Assembly (NCBI RefSeq): GCF_000374845.1
Contig: NZ_KB895413.1
Span: 558,001 to 622,000, forward strand
DNA from: Paenibacillus terrigena DSM 21567
Lineage (GTDB): Bacteria > Bacillota > Bacilli > Paenibacillales > Paenibacillaceae
DNA length: 64,000 nt
Direction of reading: 5' to 3'
A model generated the notes under the pieces. It saw nothing but the letters and a program-made list of their open reading frames with translations. It was not told where the DNA came from and ran no database searches. Made by a program: the position numbers and the translations under genes. Each line of letters opens with the position of its first letter. The first letter of the stretch is position 1. Of this stretch, positions 43,257 through 51,850 are shown piece by piece.

Positions 43257-43862
43257 TTATATTTGTTTCAATTGTTTGAGTATGGTTATCCAGATTCTCA
43301 AACCTGTCACCCATAGCGTCAAAGCAGACCCAAAACCGATAAAAGTAGACGTCGCAATCAGAGATACATTGCCAAGAGTGGCGTTCATTGGTAAAAAGAA
43401 AGTGATGATGCCTAGAATACAGAGCACTACACCTGTACCATAATAAAAATTTTCTCGAAACAATTGAGCTAAAGGAAAAAAATGAATACCAACAATGATA
43501 GCCATGATAGGGAAAAAGACTTCAAAATGATTGGTTATGTTACAAATTATACTTGCAATAAAGATCGCAAGACCTTCTAGACCAAAGATCAAACCAAATT
43601 TTCGATTTATTTTTTTCCAATGTTCCCTCTCGTTCGGTGTAACAGCATTGTTCATGTTACGAGCTTTACCAAATAGCGAAATGGCTCCGATCAGTAAGGT
43701 TAATGTCACAATACCCGAAAGAACAAGTAACCATGGAGCTCCAAGTTCATGTGAACCAATAATACCAATGGAAGCCCAAAGCATTCCAAAAAAAGTCATG
43801 AACATTACGCCATTTGCAGCTCCAAAGACAGCAGCCTTCGGTAATTTTACTAAATCACTCAT
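43257..43862 (-). CDS. Polytopic membrane protein of unknown function
   Basis: About 201 residues with six predicted helices (near 12-33, 42-62, 85-105, 110-130, 135-155, 162-185). A short cytoplasmic loop is polar (AVTPNEREHWKKINRKFG). The ATG at 43862 has AGGAG ten bases upstream; a TTG at 43886 lies before that site. Single-gene transcript with its own terminator. No family recognised. Confidence 0.7.
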   Translation of the reverse strand: MSDLVKLPKAAVFGAANGVMFMTFFGMLWASIGIIGSHELGAPWLLVLSGIVTLTLLIGAISLFGKARNMNNAVTPNEREHWKKINRKFGLIFGLEGLAIFIASIICNITNHFEVFFPIMAIIVGIHFFPLAQLFRENFYYGTGVVLCILGIITFFLPMNATLGNVSLIATSTFIGFGSALTLWVTGLRIWITILKQLKQI

Positions 43863-44089
43863 ATTAAGCAGACTCCTATAATCCAAATTTTTTATGTACT
43901 CTTATAAAATCATAATTTACCTTTTTTGACTATATTTTCTAACTTAGGTTATGACCTAGAAGTGGAGGGGTTATTATGAATAAAAGTAATTCACTTATTA
44001 TAGTATGGAACGTACAACTCTCGCAGTGCAGTTGACCACGATGAAACGTATATATAAAAAAATAGGTCATGTTTTCAAGGAGGTAAAAC

Positions 44090-44758
44090 ATGGATTACAC
44101 TTCACCGAAAGAAGCGATGTTAAAGGTGAAACGGTGGCCTAAAGATACCATAACGGCGGGTCGTCGTCATACCGTTGGGCTTAAATCGGACGGAACGGTG
44201 ACGGCTGTGGGTGATAATAAATATGGCCAATGTGATGTAAGCGGCTGGCGCGATATTGTGGCGGTCGCGGCTGGTAATGTTCATATGGCGACGAACACGG
44301 GGAATGCTCATACAATTGGTCTTAAATCTGACAGTACTGTGACGGCTGTGGGTTGGAATAAGTATGACCAATGCGATGTAAACGACTGGCGCGATATTGT
44401 AGCGGTTGCGGCGGGTTGGCGTCGTACCATTGGGCTTAAATCGGATGGCACGGTGGTAGCAGTGGGCCGAAATAATGAAGGTGAATGCAATGTAAGCAGC
44501 TGGCATGATATTGTGGAAGTCGCGGCGGGTTATCTTCACACAATCGGTCTTAAATCAGACGGTACGGTAACGGCTGTGGGTTTGAATAAACATGGCCAAT
44601 GCGATGTAAGCAGCTGGCGCAGTATTATGGCGATAGCGGTGGGTAGTAATCATACCATCAGCCTTAAATCGGACGGTACGGTGGTTGCTGTGGGTGATAA
44701 TGAATATGGCCAATGCGATGTAAGCGGCTGGCGCGGCATCCGATTACCCGGAAATTAG
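44090..44758 (+). CDS. RCC1-repeat protein
   Basis: 222 residues made of about five near-identical repeats of roughly 38-45 residues, each with HTIGLKSDGTVVAVGxNxxG and QCDVSxWRDIVAVAAG. These are RCC1 beta-propeller blades; a closed propeller usually needs seven, so this may be partial or oligomeric. The start (AAGGAGGTAAAAC-ATG) and even ends suggest an intact gene. No signal peptide. The repeats are alike in DNA too, so blade number may vary by recombination. Confidence 0.85.
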   Translation: MDYTSPKEAMLKVKRWPKDTITAGRRHTVGLKSDGTVTAVGDNKYGQCDVSGWRDIVAVAAGNVHMATNTGNAHTIGLKSDSTVTAVGWNKYDQCDVNDWRDIVAVAAGWRRTIGLKSDGTVVAVGRNNEGECNVSSWHDIVEVAAGYLHTIGLKSDGTVTAVGLNKHGQCDVSSWRSIMAIAVGSNHTISLKSDGTVVAVGDNEYGQCDVSGWRGIRLPGN

Positions 44759-44787
44759 TATTCAATATTAATGAAAAAATACACAAC

Positions 44788-44852
44788 AACTTAGGAGATG
44801 AGAGCTCAATAAACAACACCACGAAGCTGCCGCAGATCGTTCGATAGCTTCG
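44788..44852 (+). repeat. Family A repeat, degenerate
   Basis: Left TTAGGAGATGAGAGCTCAAT and hairpin ACGAAGCT...AGCTTCGT (44820-44852). Confidence 0.45.
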
Positions 44853-44853
44853 T

Positions 44854-44925
44854 TGCGTTAACGAGGAACGATCGTTCAATTAAGACATGAAGGCAGCCGG
44901 CCAGAATACGGTTGCTTTCTGCGTT
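44854..44925 (+). repeat. Family A repeat
   Basis: Left CGTTAACGAGGAACGATCGT plus TCAAT, then hairpin GGCAGCCGGccagaataCGGTTGCTTTCTGC. It is in tandem with the preceding copy. Confidence 0.6.
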
Positions 44926-45062
44926 ATGTTTCCGGAAGCTCTAGTTGTCCTAACGATGCGGTGGTAGAAATGATTCATCAAGAATCCAATACTCAATTAG
45001 CGAATCAAGGTTAAATTGATAGTTTAATATTTATACATTGCCGAACTGTGACAAAAACATAC

Positions 45063-45278
45063 CTATTCAACAATCGCTTCTAGAGCTTCTGTGGCAATGG
45101 TCTTGGATGCCTCGTTACCTTGCTCTGAACTCTCCGCAATGGTGTGAAGCGCTATCTTGGCGATCTCCATCTGTGCGGTCAAACGGTCAACCATTTTGGC
45201 AAGATCGATGGTAAAGTCGTCTGTTAACTCGCCATTGCCTATTAAGACGACCGCAGTAAATTCGAATCTATTCTTCAT
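45063..45278 (-). CDS. Small acidic helical protein
   Basis: 71 residues starting MKNRFEFTAVVLIGNGELTD, with a helical, Ala/Glu-rich second half (ALHTIAESSEQGNEASKTIA). The ATG follows GAAGGAGATAAATAAAA. No known family. It is an isolated minus-strand gene in a mostly plus-strand stretch. Confidence 0.6.
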   Translation of the reverse strand: MKNRFEFTAVVLIGNGELTDDFTIDLAKMVDRLTAQMEIAKIALHTIAESSEQGNEASKTIATEALEAIVE

Positions 45279-45449
45279 TTTTATTTATCTCCTTCAGCTT
45301 GATTTCATTGCCGACGTAATCGGCCCCAATAGACGTAGGCTGGAATCCGATGCAATTCCCGTTGGGCCCATATTAAAATCATATGCTACCAAACGCTACT
45401 TTGTAAATGATTTCCTTTTCCCCATCCTCACGGACGCGGAATCTTACGT

Positions 45450-45545
45450 TATCCTAACGGGGGGACTATAGCTTAAAAAATAACGAAAACTTGGCTGCCG
45501 GCTTAGATCGGAGCTGCGTTTCGCTAACGGACAGTTTTGTGAAGG
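45450..45545 (+). repeat. Family A repeat, complete
   Basis: Left CCTAACGGGGGGACTATAGC, hairpin-like GGCTGCCGGcttagatCGGAGCTGC, and right CGCTAACGGACAGTTTTGTG. The right half abuts the kinase ribosome site (GAAGGAG). Confidence 0.6.
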
Positions 45546-45556
45546 AGACGAGTTTA

Positions 45557-46078
45557 ATGCTATATATATTTAGCGGGTTGCCAGGCACCGGGAAGTCCAC
45601 GTTATCGTCAGCTTTGGCTAGAGAGTTACAGGCCGCGTATCTCCGGGTTGATGTCGTCGAGCAGGCTATGCGGGATGCTGGAACGTGGGTCGATGGACCT
45701 GCGGGTTACATCGTGTGTTATGCGATTGCATCGCAGAACCTCCAGTTGGGCCTCGATGTGATAGCAGATACAGTCAATCCCATCCAAGTAACGCGCCAAG
45801 CTTGGCGCAACGTAGCGGAATCTATTGAAACTCCGTTTGTGGAAATCGAAGTGGTCTGCTCTGACGATCGTGAACACAGGCATCGCATCGAAACACGTGT
45901 AGCCGATATTCCCGGCCTTGATCTACCCACGTGGGAGAAGGTCATGAACCGACAGTACGATGCTTGGGACCGAGATCACATCGTCATCGACACAGCTCAT
46001 CAAACTGTGGCCGATAGCTTGACGACGTTATGTGAACAGTTGGGTCGGGAGCGTAGAAAATTTAGTTGTTTATACTAA
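45557..46078 (+). CDS. P-loop kinase of the AAA_33/zeta-toxin-like fold
   Basis: 173 residues. Walker A GLPGTGKST at 7-15; LRVDVVEQAMRDAG follows with the acidic residue typical of small-molecule kinases; a C-terminal lid is basic (DREHRHRIETR). It may phosphorylate a sugar, nucleoside or antibiotic (chloramphenicol phosphotransferase-like). The ATG at 45557 follows AAGGAGACG. Its TAA stop lies inside the family A core CTAACGG. It is GC-rich compared with its neighbours. Confidence 0.8.
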   Translation: MLYIFSGLPGTGKSTLSSALARELQAAYLRVDVVEQAMRDAGTWVDGPAGYIVCYAIASQNLQLGLDVIADTVNPIQVTRQAWRNVAESIETPFVEIEVVCSDDREHRHRIETRVADIPGLDLPTWEKVMNRQYDAWDRDHIVIDTAHQTVADSLTTLCEQLGRERRKFSCLY

Positions 46079-46103
46079 CGGAGAACGCTAGTTTAATAGA
46101 TTA
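46074..46103 (+). repeat. Family A left half, recombinase-linked variant
   Basis: ACTAACGGAGAACGCTAGTT plus TAATA; supplies the kinase stop codon and precedes the second recombinase remnant. Confidence 0.6.
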
Positions 46104-46159
46104 AAAACTTTCATAAGAAGTAAAACTAGATTTAATAGCTCATATGGGAGGTATTATTT

Positions 46160-46288
46160 ATGATTTTAAGTGAGTTATGGCAACTGTATGAAGCTAATAA
46201 ACGTATCCAAGGCTTTAGTCCGAGTACATTGAATATAAAAAGCGAGAATAAAAAAAGACATTCTAGCTCTGCTAATGGGGATACATAA
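46160..46288 (+). pseudogene. N-terminal stub of a tyrosine recombinase
   Basis: 42 codons. MILSELWQLYEANKRIQGFS then PSTL is the integrase core-binding-domain start; the remaining residues (NIKSENKKRHSSSANGDT) are read from junction sequence and the next family A left half. The gene was cut right after its first 24 codons. It shares with the remnant at 2562 the upstream variant site and a leader hairpin (here degenerate). Ribosome site GGGAGG. Confidence 0.65.
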
Positions 46289-46358
46289 ATTCAATAAGAA
46301 TTCTGGAGGCAGCCGGCATTTTGTGTTGGATGCCTTTCTTAGTTAATGGTCAGAGTAC
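46269..46358 (+). repeat. Family A repeat, complete
   Basis: Left GCTAATGGGGATACATAAAT, hairpin GGCAGCCGGCattttgtgttGGATGCC, and right AGTTAATGGTCAGAGTACG. Confidence 0.55.
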
Positions 46359-46518
46359 GTTAACAAAAAAATAAAACCGGACCATTCGTTCTATGTCCTT
46401 ACAACCAATGTGGGAGATCAATTTCTGTTTGCCATTTACTCGGATGTTAACGCAACTATATTTTCAATTATCCATCTGTAACCATGATCATACCGACGAA
46501 TTGTGGGGTGTCAGATAC

Positions 46519-47013
46519 ATGAAAAAAGTGTTACCGATTGTTTTGTTTATATGTATGATCGTTAGTGTTAGTGTACTCAGCCCTAACAAGGTTTTCGCAT
46601 GTAGTTGCGGCGAACCCAGCGTCCAAGAAAGATACAAGCAATCTAGCGTCGTGTTGACTGGAACTTTAGTCAGTAAAGATAAAGAAGGCGGAAATATTTT
46701 TAGTGTAGATAAGGTCTGGAAGGGAAACCTTGAAGATGGTTATGTGCACAGTGGCTTCTATGGGGTGTGTGGGACTGAATTTGATGTCGGAAAAAAATAT
46801 TTAATTTTTACATATAATCATAAAGGCAAAGAATTAACCAGTCTTTGCAGTGGTAATAAACTGATTACTGAGGCAAGCAAAGATATTGAAGCCCTAAACC
46901 AATTAACCAATCCCGAATGGGGAAATAAATATTTTCTGATATTTTCATTTTTAATCGTAGCAGCAATCTTAATAATAATATGGAGGGTTAAATTGAGGTT
47001 CAAAAATAATTAA
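46519..47013 (+). CDS. Exported TIMP-like protein with C-terminal membrane anchor
   Basis: 164 residues. Signal peptide (VLPIVLFICMIVSVSVL) ends near FACSC; the mature protein begins with Cys-x-Cys-x8-10 as in TIMP/netrin-type OB folds (CSCGEPSVQERYKQSSVVLTG), with later Cys near 85 and 108. A C-terminal helix (YFLIFSFLIVAAILIIIW) anchors it. Ligand unknown. The start at 46519 is followed by a typical signal peptide, which the longer frame lacks. Confidence 0.7.
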   Translation: MKKVLPIVLFICMIVSVSVLSPNKVFACSCGEPSVQERYKQSSVVLTGTLVSKDKEGGNIFSVDKVWKGNLEDGYVHSGFYGVCGTEFDVGKKYLIFTYNHKGKELTSLCSGNKLITEASKDIEALNQLTNPEWGNKYFLIFSFLIVAAILIIIWRVKLRFKNN

Positions 47014-47042
47014 GATACATCTTTTATATCGGAGGGATACCG

Positions 47043-47402
47043 TTGGAATCAAGAAAGTATAGTTTGCTCTTATTTGATTTAGACGATACTCTACTTCATT
47101 CTTCTTGGTTTGAAAATGGTATTATTCAGACTCTAGGATTGCATCCTCTCTCAGTTACACTGGAAAAGAATAAATTCATTGAGCATATGTTACATGTCCC
47201 ACAGTCTTTATTGGACATGTTTAAAGAAGGAGAATTAACAACAAGAGAATTTACAAGGGCAAGATGGAGGTCTGCTTTTTCACATTTTGATGTTTCTCCC
47301 AAAACGGAATTAATAGATGAGATGTTAATAAGTTTATTCACTGAACTACGAAAGCGATATAAGCTTGGGATCGTTACAAATGGGATATACGATCCTAAAT
47401 AG
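47043..47402 (+). pseudogene. Truncated HAD-family hydrolase (YjjG/YfnB-like)
   Basis: 119 codons. Motif I (LLLFDLDDTLLHSSW, D12/D14) and motif II (KLGIVTNGIYDPK) are present; the DNA ends there, so motifs III and IV and half the core domain are missing. Immediately after the stop lies a family A hairpin. It starts at TTG with GGAGGG upstream. Loss of the 3' half at the repeat implies a deletion at that site. Confidence 0.7.
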
Positions 47403-47403
47403 A

Positions 47404-47470
47404 AACAAGGAGCAGGATGCCGCGGCAGCTGCTCCTTATTGTATTATGCTATTGGGCAGATATGTTGATA
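47404..47470 (+). repeat. Family A repeat, hairpin plus right half
   Basis: AAGGAGCAGgatgccgcggcaGCTGCTCCTT then ATTATGCTATTGGGCAGATA. Confidence 0.55.
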
Positions 47471-47507
47471 AGCGAAGGATATGGTATCTTGAGAAGGGAA
47501 TGATTGT

Positions 47508-49151
47508 ATGGCGTGGGCTTCAATTAGAACGTTTCTGAATATCCCGGAAAACCTTACTGGAAAGAATGTTAATATTGCGGTTATAGATAGTAGGTTTGCA
47601 AATCATCCAGATATATCGTCAAATCAGCAACGTGATACATACATTGTAAAAATTTCAGACCCTCTTACACAGCCTGTTTTAATGCTATCAAATGAAGGAC
47701 CTTGGAATAAAGGATTGCACGGGCTTTCGGGCTCTGCCGCCGCAGCCGGATCCGGGCAACTTTCCAATGGTTATTATTCGGGTGCAGCACCAGCGGCTAA
47801 TCTCTACTTGCTGGAGACAGGTCCATTCTATACTCCTGATGAAGTTGAAGAAAAGGTTGGCATGGCTCTGGAATGGCTAAGAGAAAATTGGCGTACATAT
47901 AAAATCCGTGGTGTTGTATTGACAGTCGCAGCAACACGAGATACAGGATTACTACCTTGGCAAGCAGACCCTGTTCGTATTTTATGCGAGGAATTAGTTG
48001 ACGATGGGCTATTGGTTGTTTCATCATCCGGAAATACGAAAGAGTTAACCTGTAATGGTCCGTCAGCATCTCCCTCTGTACTGTCTGTTGGTGGTGTCAT
48101 TGTTCCAATTGATGCAGATTTTCATCATGCACAAGCTTATCATGGGTGCAGAGGAAATACTTTTGAGAATAAATGGGTGCCAGAGATCCTTGCTCCTGCG
48201 GAAAACGTTGTTTTGCCAACGCCTTTTCAGTCAGAAGAAGAACGGCTGAATCATTTCACAGCTCCTTACGATGGCTTACCTGCTGATTATGCGAGAACGG
48301 AAGGAACATCTTTCTCAGGCCCGATCATACTGGGTGCCGCTGCATGTATCTGGGAGGCTAAGCCGTCATGGTCCGCGTTTCAAGTAAAACTAGCCCTCCT
48401 TAGGTGCAGTAGAATTTCTCCACATGTATGGAACGAGCTGCGGTCCGGGCTAGTAGATGTTTCTGCTGCAGTGAGCTTTTCGTTCGAAAATGAATTACTG
48501 CCCGCTACCACGCCATATTTACTATGGAAGAGCTGGAAAAGAAGAGAGGATACAGAACGGTTATCCGCAGTAATGAGTCAGGATGATGAGGAAGCTCTTA
48601 CAGCGTTATTATCTTATTTTTCCGAGACTCTTCCGTTGGAAATGTCTCATCATGCTCACACATTACTACAACACTCTTCATATAAAATTCGTGCTGCGTC
48701 AATTATTCTTTTGTCTTACAACCCTGAGTTTGTAACAAATGATGACTTACGACAATTATTTAAAGATAACAACAGATATGTGCGAATGGGAGCTCTACAT
48801 GCATTCAGCAGGTGTCCGGACTTGTGGGAAGAATTGATTGAGGATCTTGCTTGTCTTTTTTCTGATGTTGATTTAAATATCCAATATTTTTCAATGAATC
48901 TTGCAGCGAGAGTGAAAAATCCTTTCTTTGTAAAACCTCTCATTTCAGGGTTGAAGAATGATGCGTTAAATCAAAGAGTCTCTATCTTTGGTCAACGATG
49001 CAATACGCTTGAACAGATTACCGGTATGAATTTCGACTCGGAGCCTGAGTGGCGAGAAGGTCAGTGCTGGTATTCGGAAAGAAGTACCGAGACAAGACTC
49101 GGTATTGCTCAAAAGTGGATAGAGTGGCAAAAAAGCAATTTAATAAGCTAA
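47508..49151 (+). CDS. Cytoplasmic subtilase (S8) fused to a HEAT-like domain
   Basis: 547 residues. Catalytic triad visible: D27 (NIAVIDSRF), H71 (KGLHGLSGS), S268 (EGTSFSGP). Residues from about 345 carry alpha-helical HEAT-like repeats (YKIRAASIILLSYNPEF; RYVRMGALHAFSRCP). There is no signal peptide or propeptide, so the protease should act inside the cell. This pairing recalls proteases in regulatory or defence contexts, which is speculation here. Its TAA lies inside the family A core AGCTAACTGG. Confidence 0.8.
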   Translation: MAWASIRTFLNIPENLTGKNVNIAVIDSRFANHPDISSNQQRDTYIVKISDPLTQPVLMLSNEGPWNKGLHGLSGSAAAAGSGQLSNGYYSGAAPAANLYLLETGPFYTPDEVEEKVGMALEWLRENWRTYKIRGVVLTVAATRDTGLLPWQADPVRILCEELVDDGLLVVSSSGNTKELTCNGPSASPSVLSVGGVIVPIDADFHHAQAYHGCRGNTFENKWVPEILAPAENVVLPTPFQSEEERLNHFTAPYDGLPADYARTEGTSFSGPIILGAAACIWEAKPSWSAFQVKLALLRCSRISPHVWNELRSGLVDVSAAVSFSFENELLPATTPYLLWKSWKRREDTERLSAVMSQDDEEALTALLSYFSETLPLEMSHHAHTLLQHSSYKIRAASIILLSYNPEFVTNDDLRQLFKDNNRYVRMGALHAFSRCPDLWEELIEDLACLFSDVDLNIQYFSMNLAARVKNPFFVKPLISGLKNDALNQRVSIFGQRCNTLEQITGMNFDSEPEWREGQCWYSERSTETRLGIAQKWIEWQKSNLIS

Positions 49152-49175
49152 CTGGTAGGATAGTTTAATTTTGGA
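49145..49175 (+). repeat. Family A left half
   Basis: AGCTAACTGGTAGGATAGTT plus TAATT; provides the stop codon of the subtilase gene. Confidence 0.55.
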
Positions 49176-49371
49176 TTAGAATGGGCCAAGTTCGGTGGAA
49201 CAGCTCCAAGCGGGCTTTTGTTTTTTGCTTCAAGCCCCTGTGCCGTCATATATGTAAAGTTAAGTAAAGGTATTCATTGCCTATAACCCAGCAATTTCCC
49301 AATGTTATGATATTTTCATATCAGATGCGCAGCTGATGTTATTACAATGTGAAAATGGAAGGGACGATCAA

Positions 49372-50079
49372 ATGATGGGTAAAGATAATATCATTAAAGC
49401 GATGCTCTCTGAAAAGGTAAGTATGACACCTAATGGATTTGTTGCAGATCATTTAAGCCTACAACAGTTTGCAGATAGCTACGAATTGTTTTTTGACAAG
49501 ATTCTTGAGATCAGTTCATCAGATATAGCGGGAGTTGAAGGCTATGGTGAATTTAATGATGATTGTAAAACAGAATATAGGACCTGCAGGGAATTTTTGA
49601 TCGATACATTTGCAGATGATCATGAGGGGTATTGGTTTAATTGGAGGGAAATGTTCGAAACAACGGTGTTAGAACGTGATTTCTTTGAGAAATACTTTAA
49701 GGAAATGGAGGGTAGAACGCGTTATTGTGAAGGAAATCGTTATTTGGTTTATAATAATACGTTTTTCGAGAATATGATTACCGATGGGAAGACGATTGTC
49801 GGTTTCCCTGACTGGAGTAGATCCGGCATTTGCGATTTCCTATTGGATTTTGCCATTATGGACTTAAATAAGCCTTACTTGAACATACCAGAACTGTTAG
49901 CTGAGTATTGTAAGAAAAGGGATATCGTCATACCGGATTTTAAAGAAAGATACTTATGTATGGCTTATTATAAAGGGATCGATACCTTGCGTTGGCATGC
50001 ATCGATTGATGACACGGAATCCTGCATGTCCATCATGAAATCGATCAGTGAATTGAAAGATCGACTATACGCCTTATAG
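49372..50079 (+). CDS. APH-fold protein with defective catalytic loop
   Basis: 235 residues. The C-lobe of an APH kinase is recognisable (YLVYNNTFFENMITDGKTIV; GFPDWSRSGICDFLLDFAIM), but the loop normally HGDFxxxN reads YNNTFFEN, so catalytic His and Asp are gone. The N-lobe is also too short. The gene is open and has a good ribosome site (GGAAGGGACG), so it may make a non-kinase protein. Alternatively it is decaying. Next gene 11 bases on. Confidence 0.7.
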   Translation: MMGKDNIIKAMLSEKVSMTPNGFVADHLSLQQFADSYELFFDKILEISSSDIAGVEGYGEFNDDCKTEYRTCREFLIDTFADDHEGYWFNWREMFETTVLERDFFEKYFKEMEGRTRYCEGNRYLVYNNTFFENMITDGKTIVGFPDWSRSGICDFLLDFAIMDLNKPYLNIPELLAEYCKKRDIVIPDFKERYLCMAYYKGIDTLRWHASIDDTESCMSIMKSISELKDRLYAL

Positions 50080-50090
50080 ATGGTGATGAT

Positions 50091-50789
50091 ATGAAATATG
50101 AAAATGCTGGCGATGTGATACCAGAGGAGCTATTGAAAGAAATCCAGAAATACGCGGCAGGCAAACTTCTTTATATTCCTACTGGTGAAGAAAAAAAGGC
50201 TTGGGGTGAGACGTCCGGTTACCGAGATCAACTCCAGAAACGCAACCTCATGATTCGCAATAAGTATGCTCATGGCGTTACGGTTTCGGAACTTGCGGAC
50301 GAATACTTTTTATCCTTGGATTCCGTAAAAAAAATCATCTATTCGAAGAAGAACAATAGACATTTATCATATGCCCCGACTTTGGAGTCAGCTGTACAGT
50401 ATGCGAATGACGGGATGTTGGAAGAATGGATTCAATGCTATCTGCTGCTAACCCGAAAAGTTATTCCCATTCTACATGATTTCGTGAAGGAAGATCATCT
50501 ATATATCGGAGTCGTAAAGTTTCCACTGCGTCTCATTCAGCGTGATGAAATAGAGACCGAGGAAAACCATGAAGCTGAAGATGATGACCATGCAGCCGCT
50601 CCGCCACCGCTTCTTGTTCAGTACGAAGAAGGCAAATTTCATTGCATCGTTCAGAAGAAGTTATTAAACGTATTAAAACAACGTAAAGTAAATGCTTACC
50701 CGACCATAATCGTTATGAAAGGAAATGACGATTATAGAAGGTTTATGAAATACTACGGAACCATATTCTTTTTTGTTAATAATGTATGA
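50091..50789 (+). CDS. CD3324-family protein with HTH
   Basis: 232 residues. The first 90 match the CD3324 family (VIPEELLKEIQKYAAGKLLYIP; AWGETSGYRDQL; VSELADEYFLSLDSVKKIIY), a Mor-like HTH. The C-terminal 140 residues include an acidic stretch (EIETEENHEAEDDDH) and no known domain; CD3324 proteins are usually only about 90 long, so this may be a fusion. Follows the APH-like gene by 11 bases. Confidence 0.7.
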   Translation: MKYENAGDVIPEELLKEIQKYAAGKLLYIPTGEEKKAWGETSGYRDQLQKRNLMIRNKYAHGVTVSELADEYFLSLDSVKKIIYSKKNNRHLSYAPTLESAVQYANDGMLEEWIQCYLLLTRKVIPILHDFVKEDHLYIGVVKFPLRLIQRDEIETEENHEAEDDDHAAAPPPLLVQYEEGKFHCIVQKKLLNVLKQRKVNAYPTIIVMKGNDDYRRFMKYYGTIFFFVNNV

Positions 50790-50825
50790 TTTTGATAATA
50801 GAGATAGTAATTCCACTATAAAGTC

Positions 50826-50890
50826 ACGACGGCAGCCGGTCGGCACGATCGGTTGCTTTTGTTGAACGAACGGGCAGTTATCTTCAACAA
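50826..50890 (+). repeat. Family A repeat, hairpin plus right half
   Basis: GGCAGCCGGTCGGcacgaTCGGTTGCTTTT then TTGAACGAACGGGCAGTTAT. Confidence 0.6.
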
Positions 50891-50982
50891 CCTTGAGTAC
50901 TTGTAGGTTCCTATCCTACTGGATGTGAATTGGAATATTATAGTATAATTATTAAAGCATTTATCAAAAGGGGGAGTTGGTT

Positions 50983-51765
50983 GTGCGAGTTGTCAAATTT
51001 GATTATCCTGTGAATGAAATACCCTATAAAGAAATAGGGGAACGTAAATTAAAATTCTATATATTAGAGCCTGAATCCCGCAAAAAGGACAGAACAGCTA
51101 TTTTATTCTTCGTTGGTGGTAGTTTTGGAAAGGGGCCACGAACGCCAGCAGATTTTCAACATCAAGCAAAGTATTTCTCTTCAAAGGGTATAGTTTCAAT
51201 CTGTGTTGACTATAGGACAGGTCATGATGAAGGTTTTTCTCCAGTTCAAGCAATTTGTGACGTTAAATCCGCTGTTCGGTGGTTGAGGGGGAATTCCGAT
51301 GACTTGGGAGTAGACCCCAATAAAATCGTTGTGTGTGGTTCATCTGCGGGTGGATACATTGCTGTGTCCTCAATTATGTTTGAGAATGTAAACGATGACA
51401 GTGATAATCAAAGTACAAACTATATTCCAAATGCGTTAGTCGTTTTCGGTGCTGGAATGGATGGTGTTGATATCATGAGGAGACGTTACCCGGAACTGCT
51501 TGAAAAGGCAATGGACCTGTCACCTCTTCACAATATTAAAAAGTGCTTACCTACAACCTTATGGCTATGCGGAACAGCCGATGAACTATATGAGCAAAAT
51601 AAAAACTTCGTTAATCTCATGATAAATGAAGGTAATGACATGACGTTTGTTACATATGAAGGCATGGAGCATGGTATCCCCAACTATGGAAGCCACCCAA
51701 ATAAGTCATATTATGATACCACTCTTAAAATTGATGATTTTTTGAAAACGATAGGATTTGTTTAG
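50983..51765 (+). CDS. Alpha/beta-hydrolase (esterase/lipase-like)
   Basis: 261 residues. FFVGGSFGKG replaces the HGGG oxyanion loop; nucleophile GSSAGG (Ser near 121); acid in GTADELYEQN; His in GMEHGIPNYG. The fold matches the BD-FAE/acetyl-esterase branch. The GTG at 50983 has GGGGGAG upstream. Substrate unknown. Single gene between family A elements. Confidence 0.87.
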   Translation: MRVVKFDYPVNEIPYKEIGERKLKFYILEPESRKKDRTAILFFVGGSFGKGPRTPADFQHQAKYFSSKGIVSICVDYRTGHDEGFSPVQAICDVKSAVRWLRGNSDDLGVDPNKIVVCGSSAGGYIAVSSIMFENVNDDSDNQSTNYIPNALVVFGAGMDGVDIMRRRYPELLEKAMDLSPLHNIKKCLPTTLWLCGTADELYEQNKNFVNLMINEGNDMTFVTYEGMEHGIPNYGSHPNKSYYDTTLKIDDFLKTIGFV

Positions 51766-51773
51766 TCCATATT

Positions 51774-51850
51774 ACTTAACTTACAGAACACGAGAGATAG
51801 GGGGCTTGCTTGGAGGCAGCTCCTTCTTGCTTTGTTGAAGTTAACGTAAT
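51774..51850 (+). repeat. Family A repeat, complete
   Basis: Left ACTTACAGAACACGAGAGAT, hairpin GGAGGCAGCTCC, and right TTGAAGTTAACGTAATAATG. Closely related to the copy at 4748. Confidence 0.55.

Noticed and set aside
43977-44036. Short ORF after GGAGGGG at 43965 (MNKSNSLIIVWNVQ...)
   Set aside because: Only 19 codons with no recognisable family; it may be the start of a lost gene, but support is too thin to list.
44120-44539. Minus-strand ORF opposite the RCC1 gene
   Set aside because: It is a shadow of the repeated plus-strand coding sequence, with no ribosome site.
45279-45471. Open frame reading ...PVGPILKSYATKRYFVNDF... before 45.47 kb
   Set aside because: No start or ribosome site, overlaps the small minus-strand gene's promoter region and runs into a family A left half; could be a remnant but I cannot name it.
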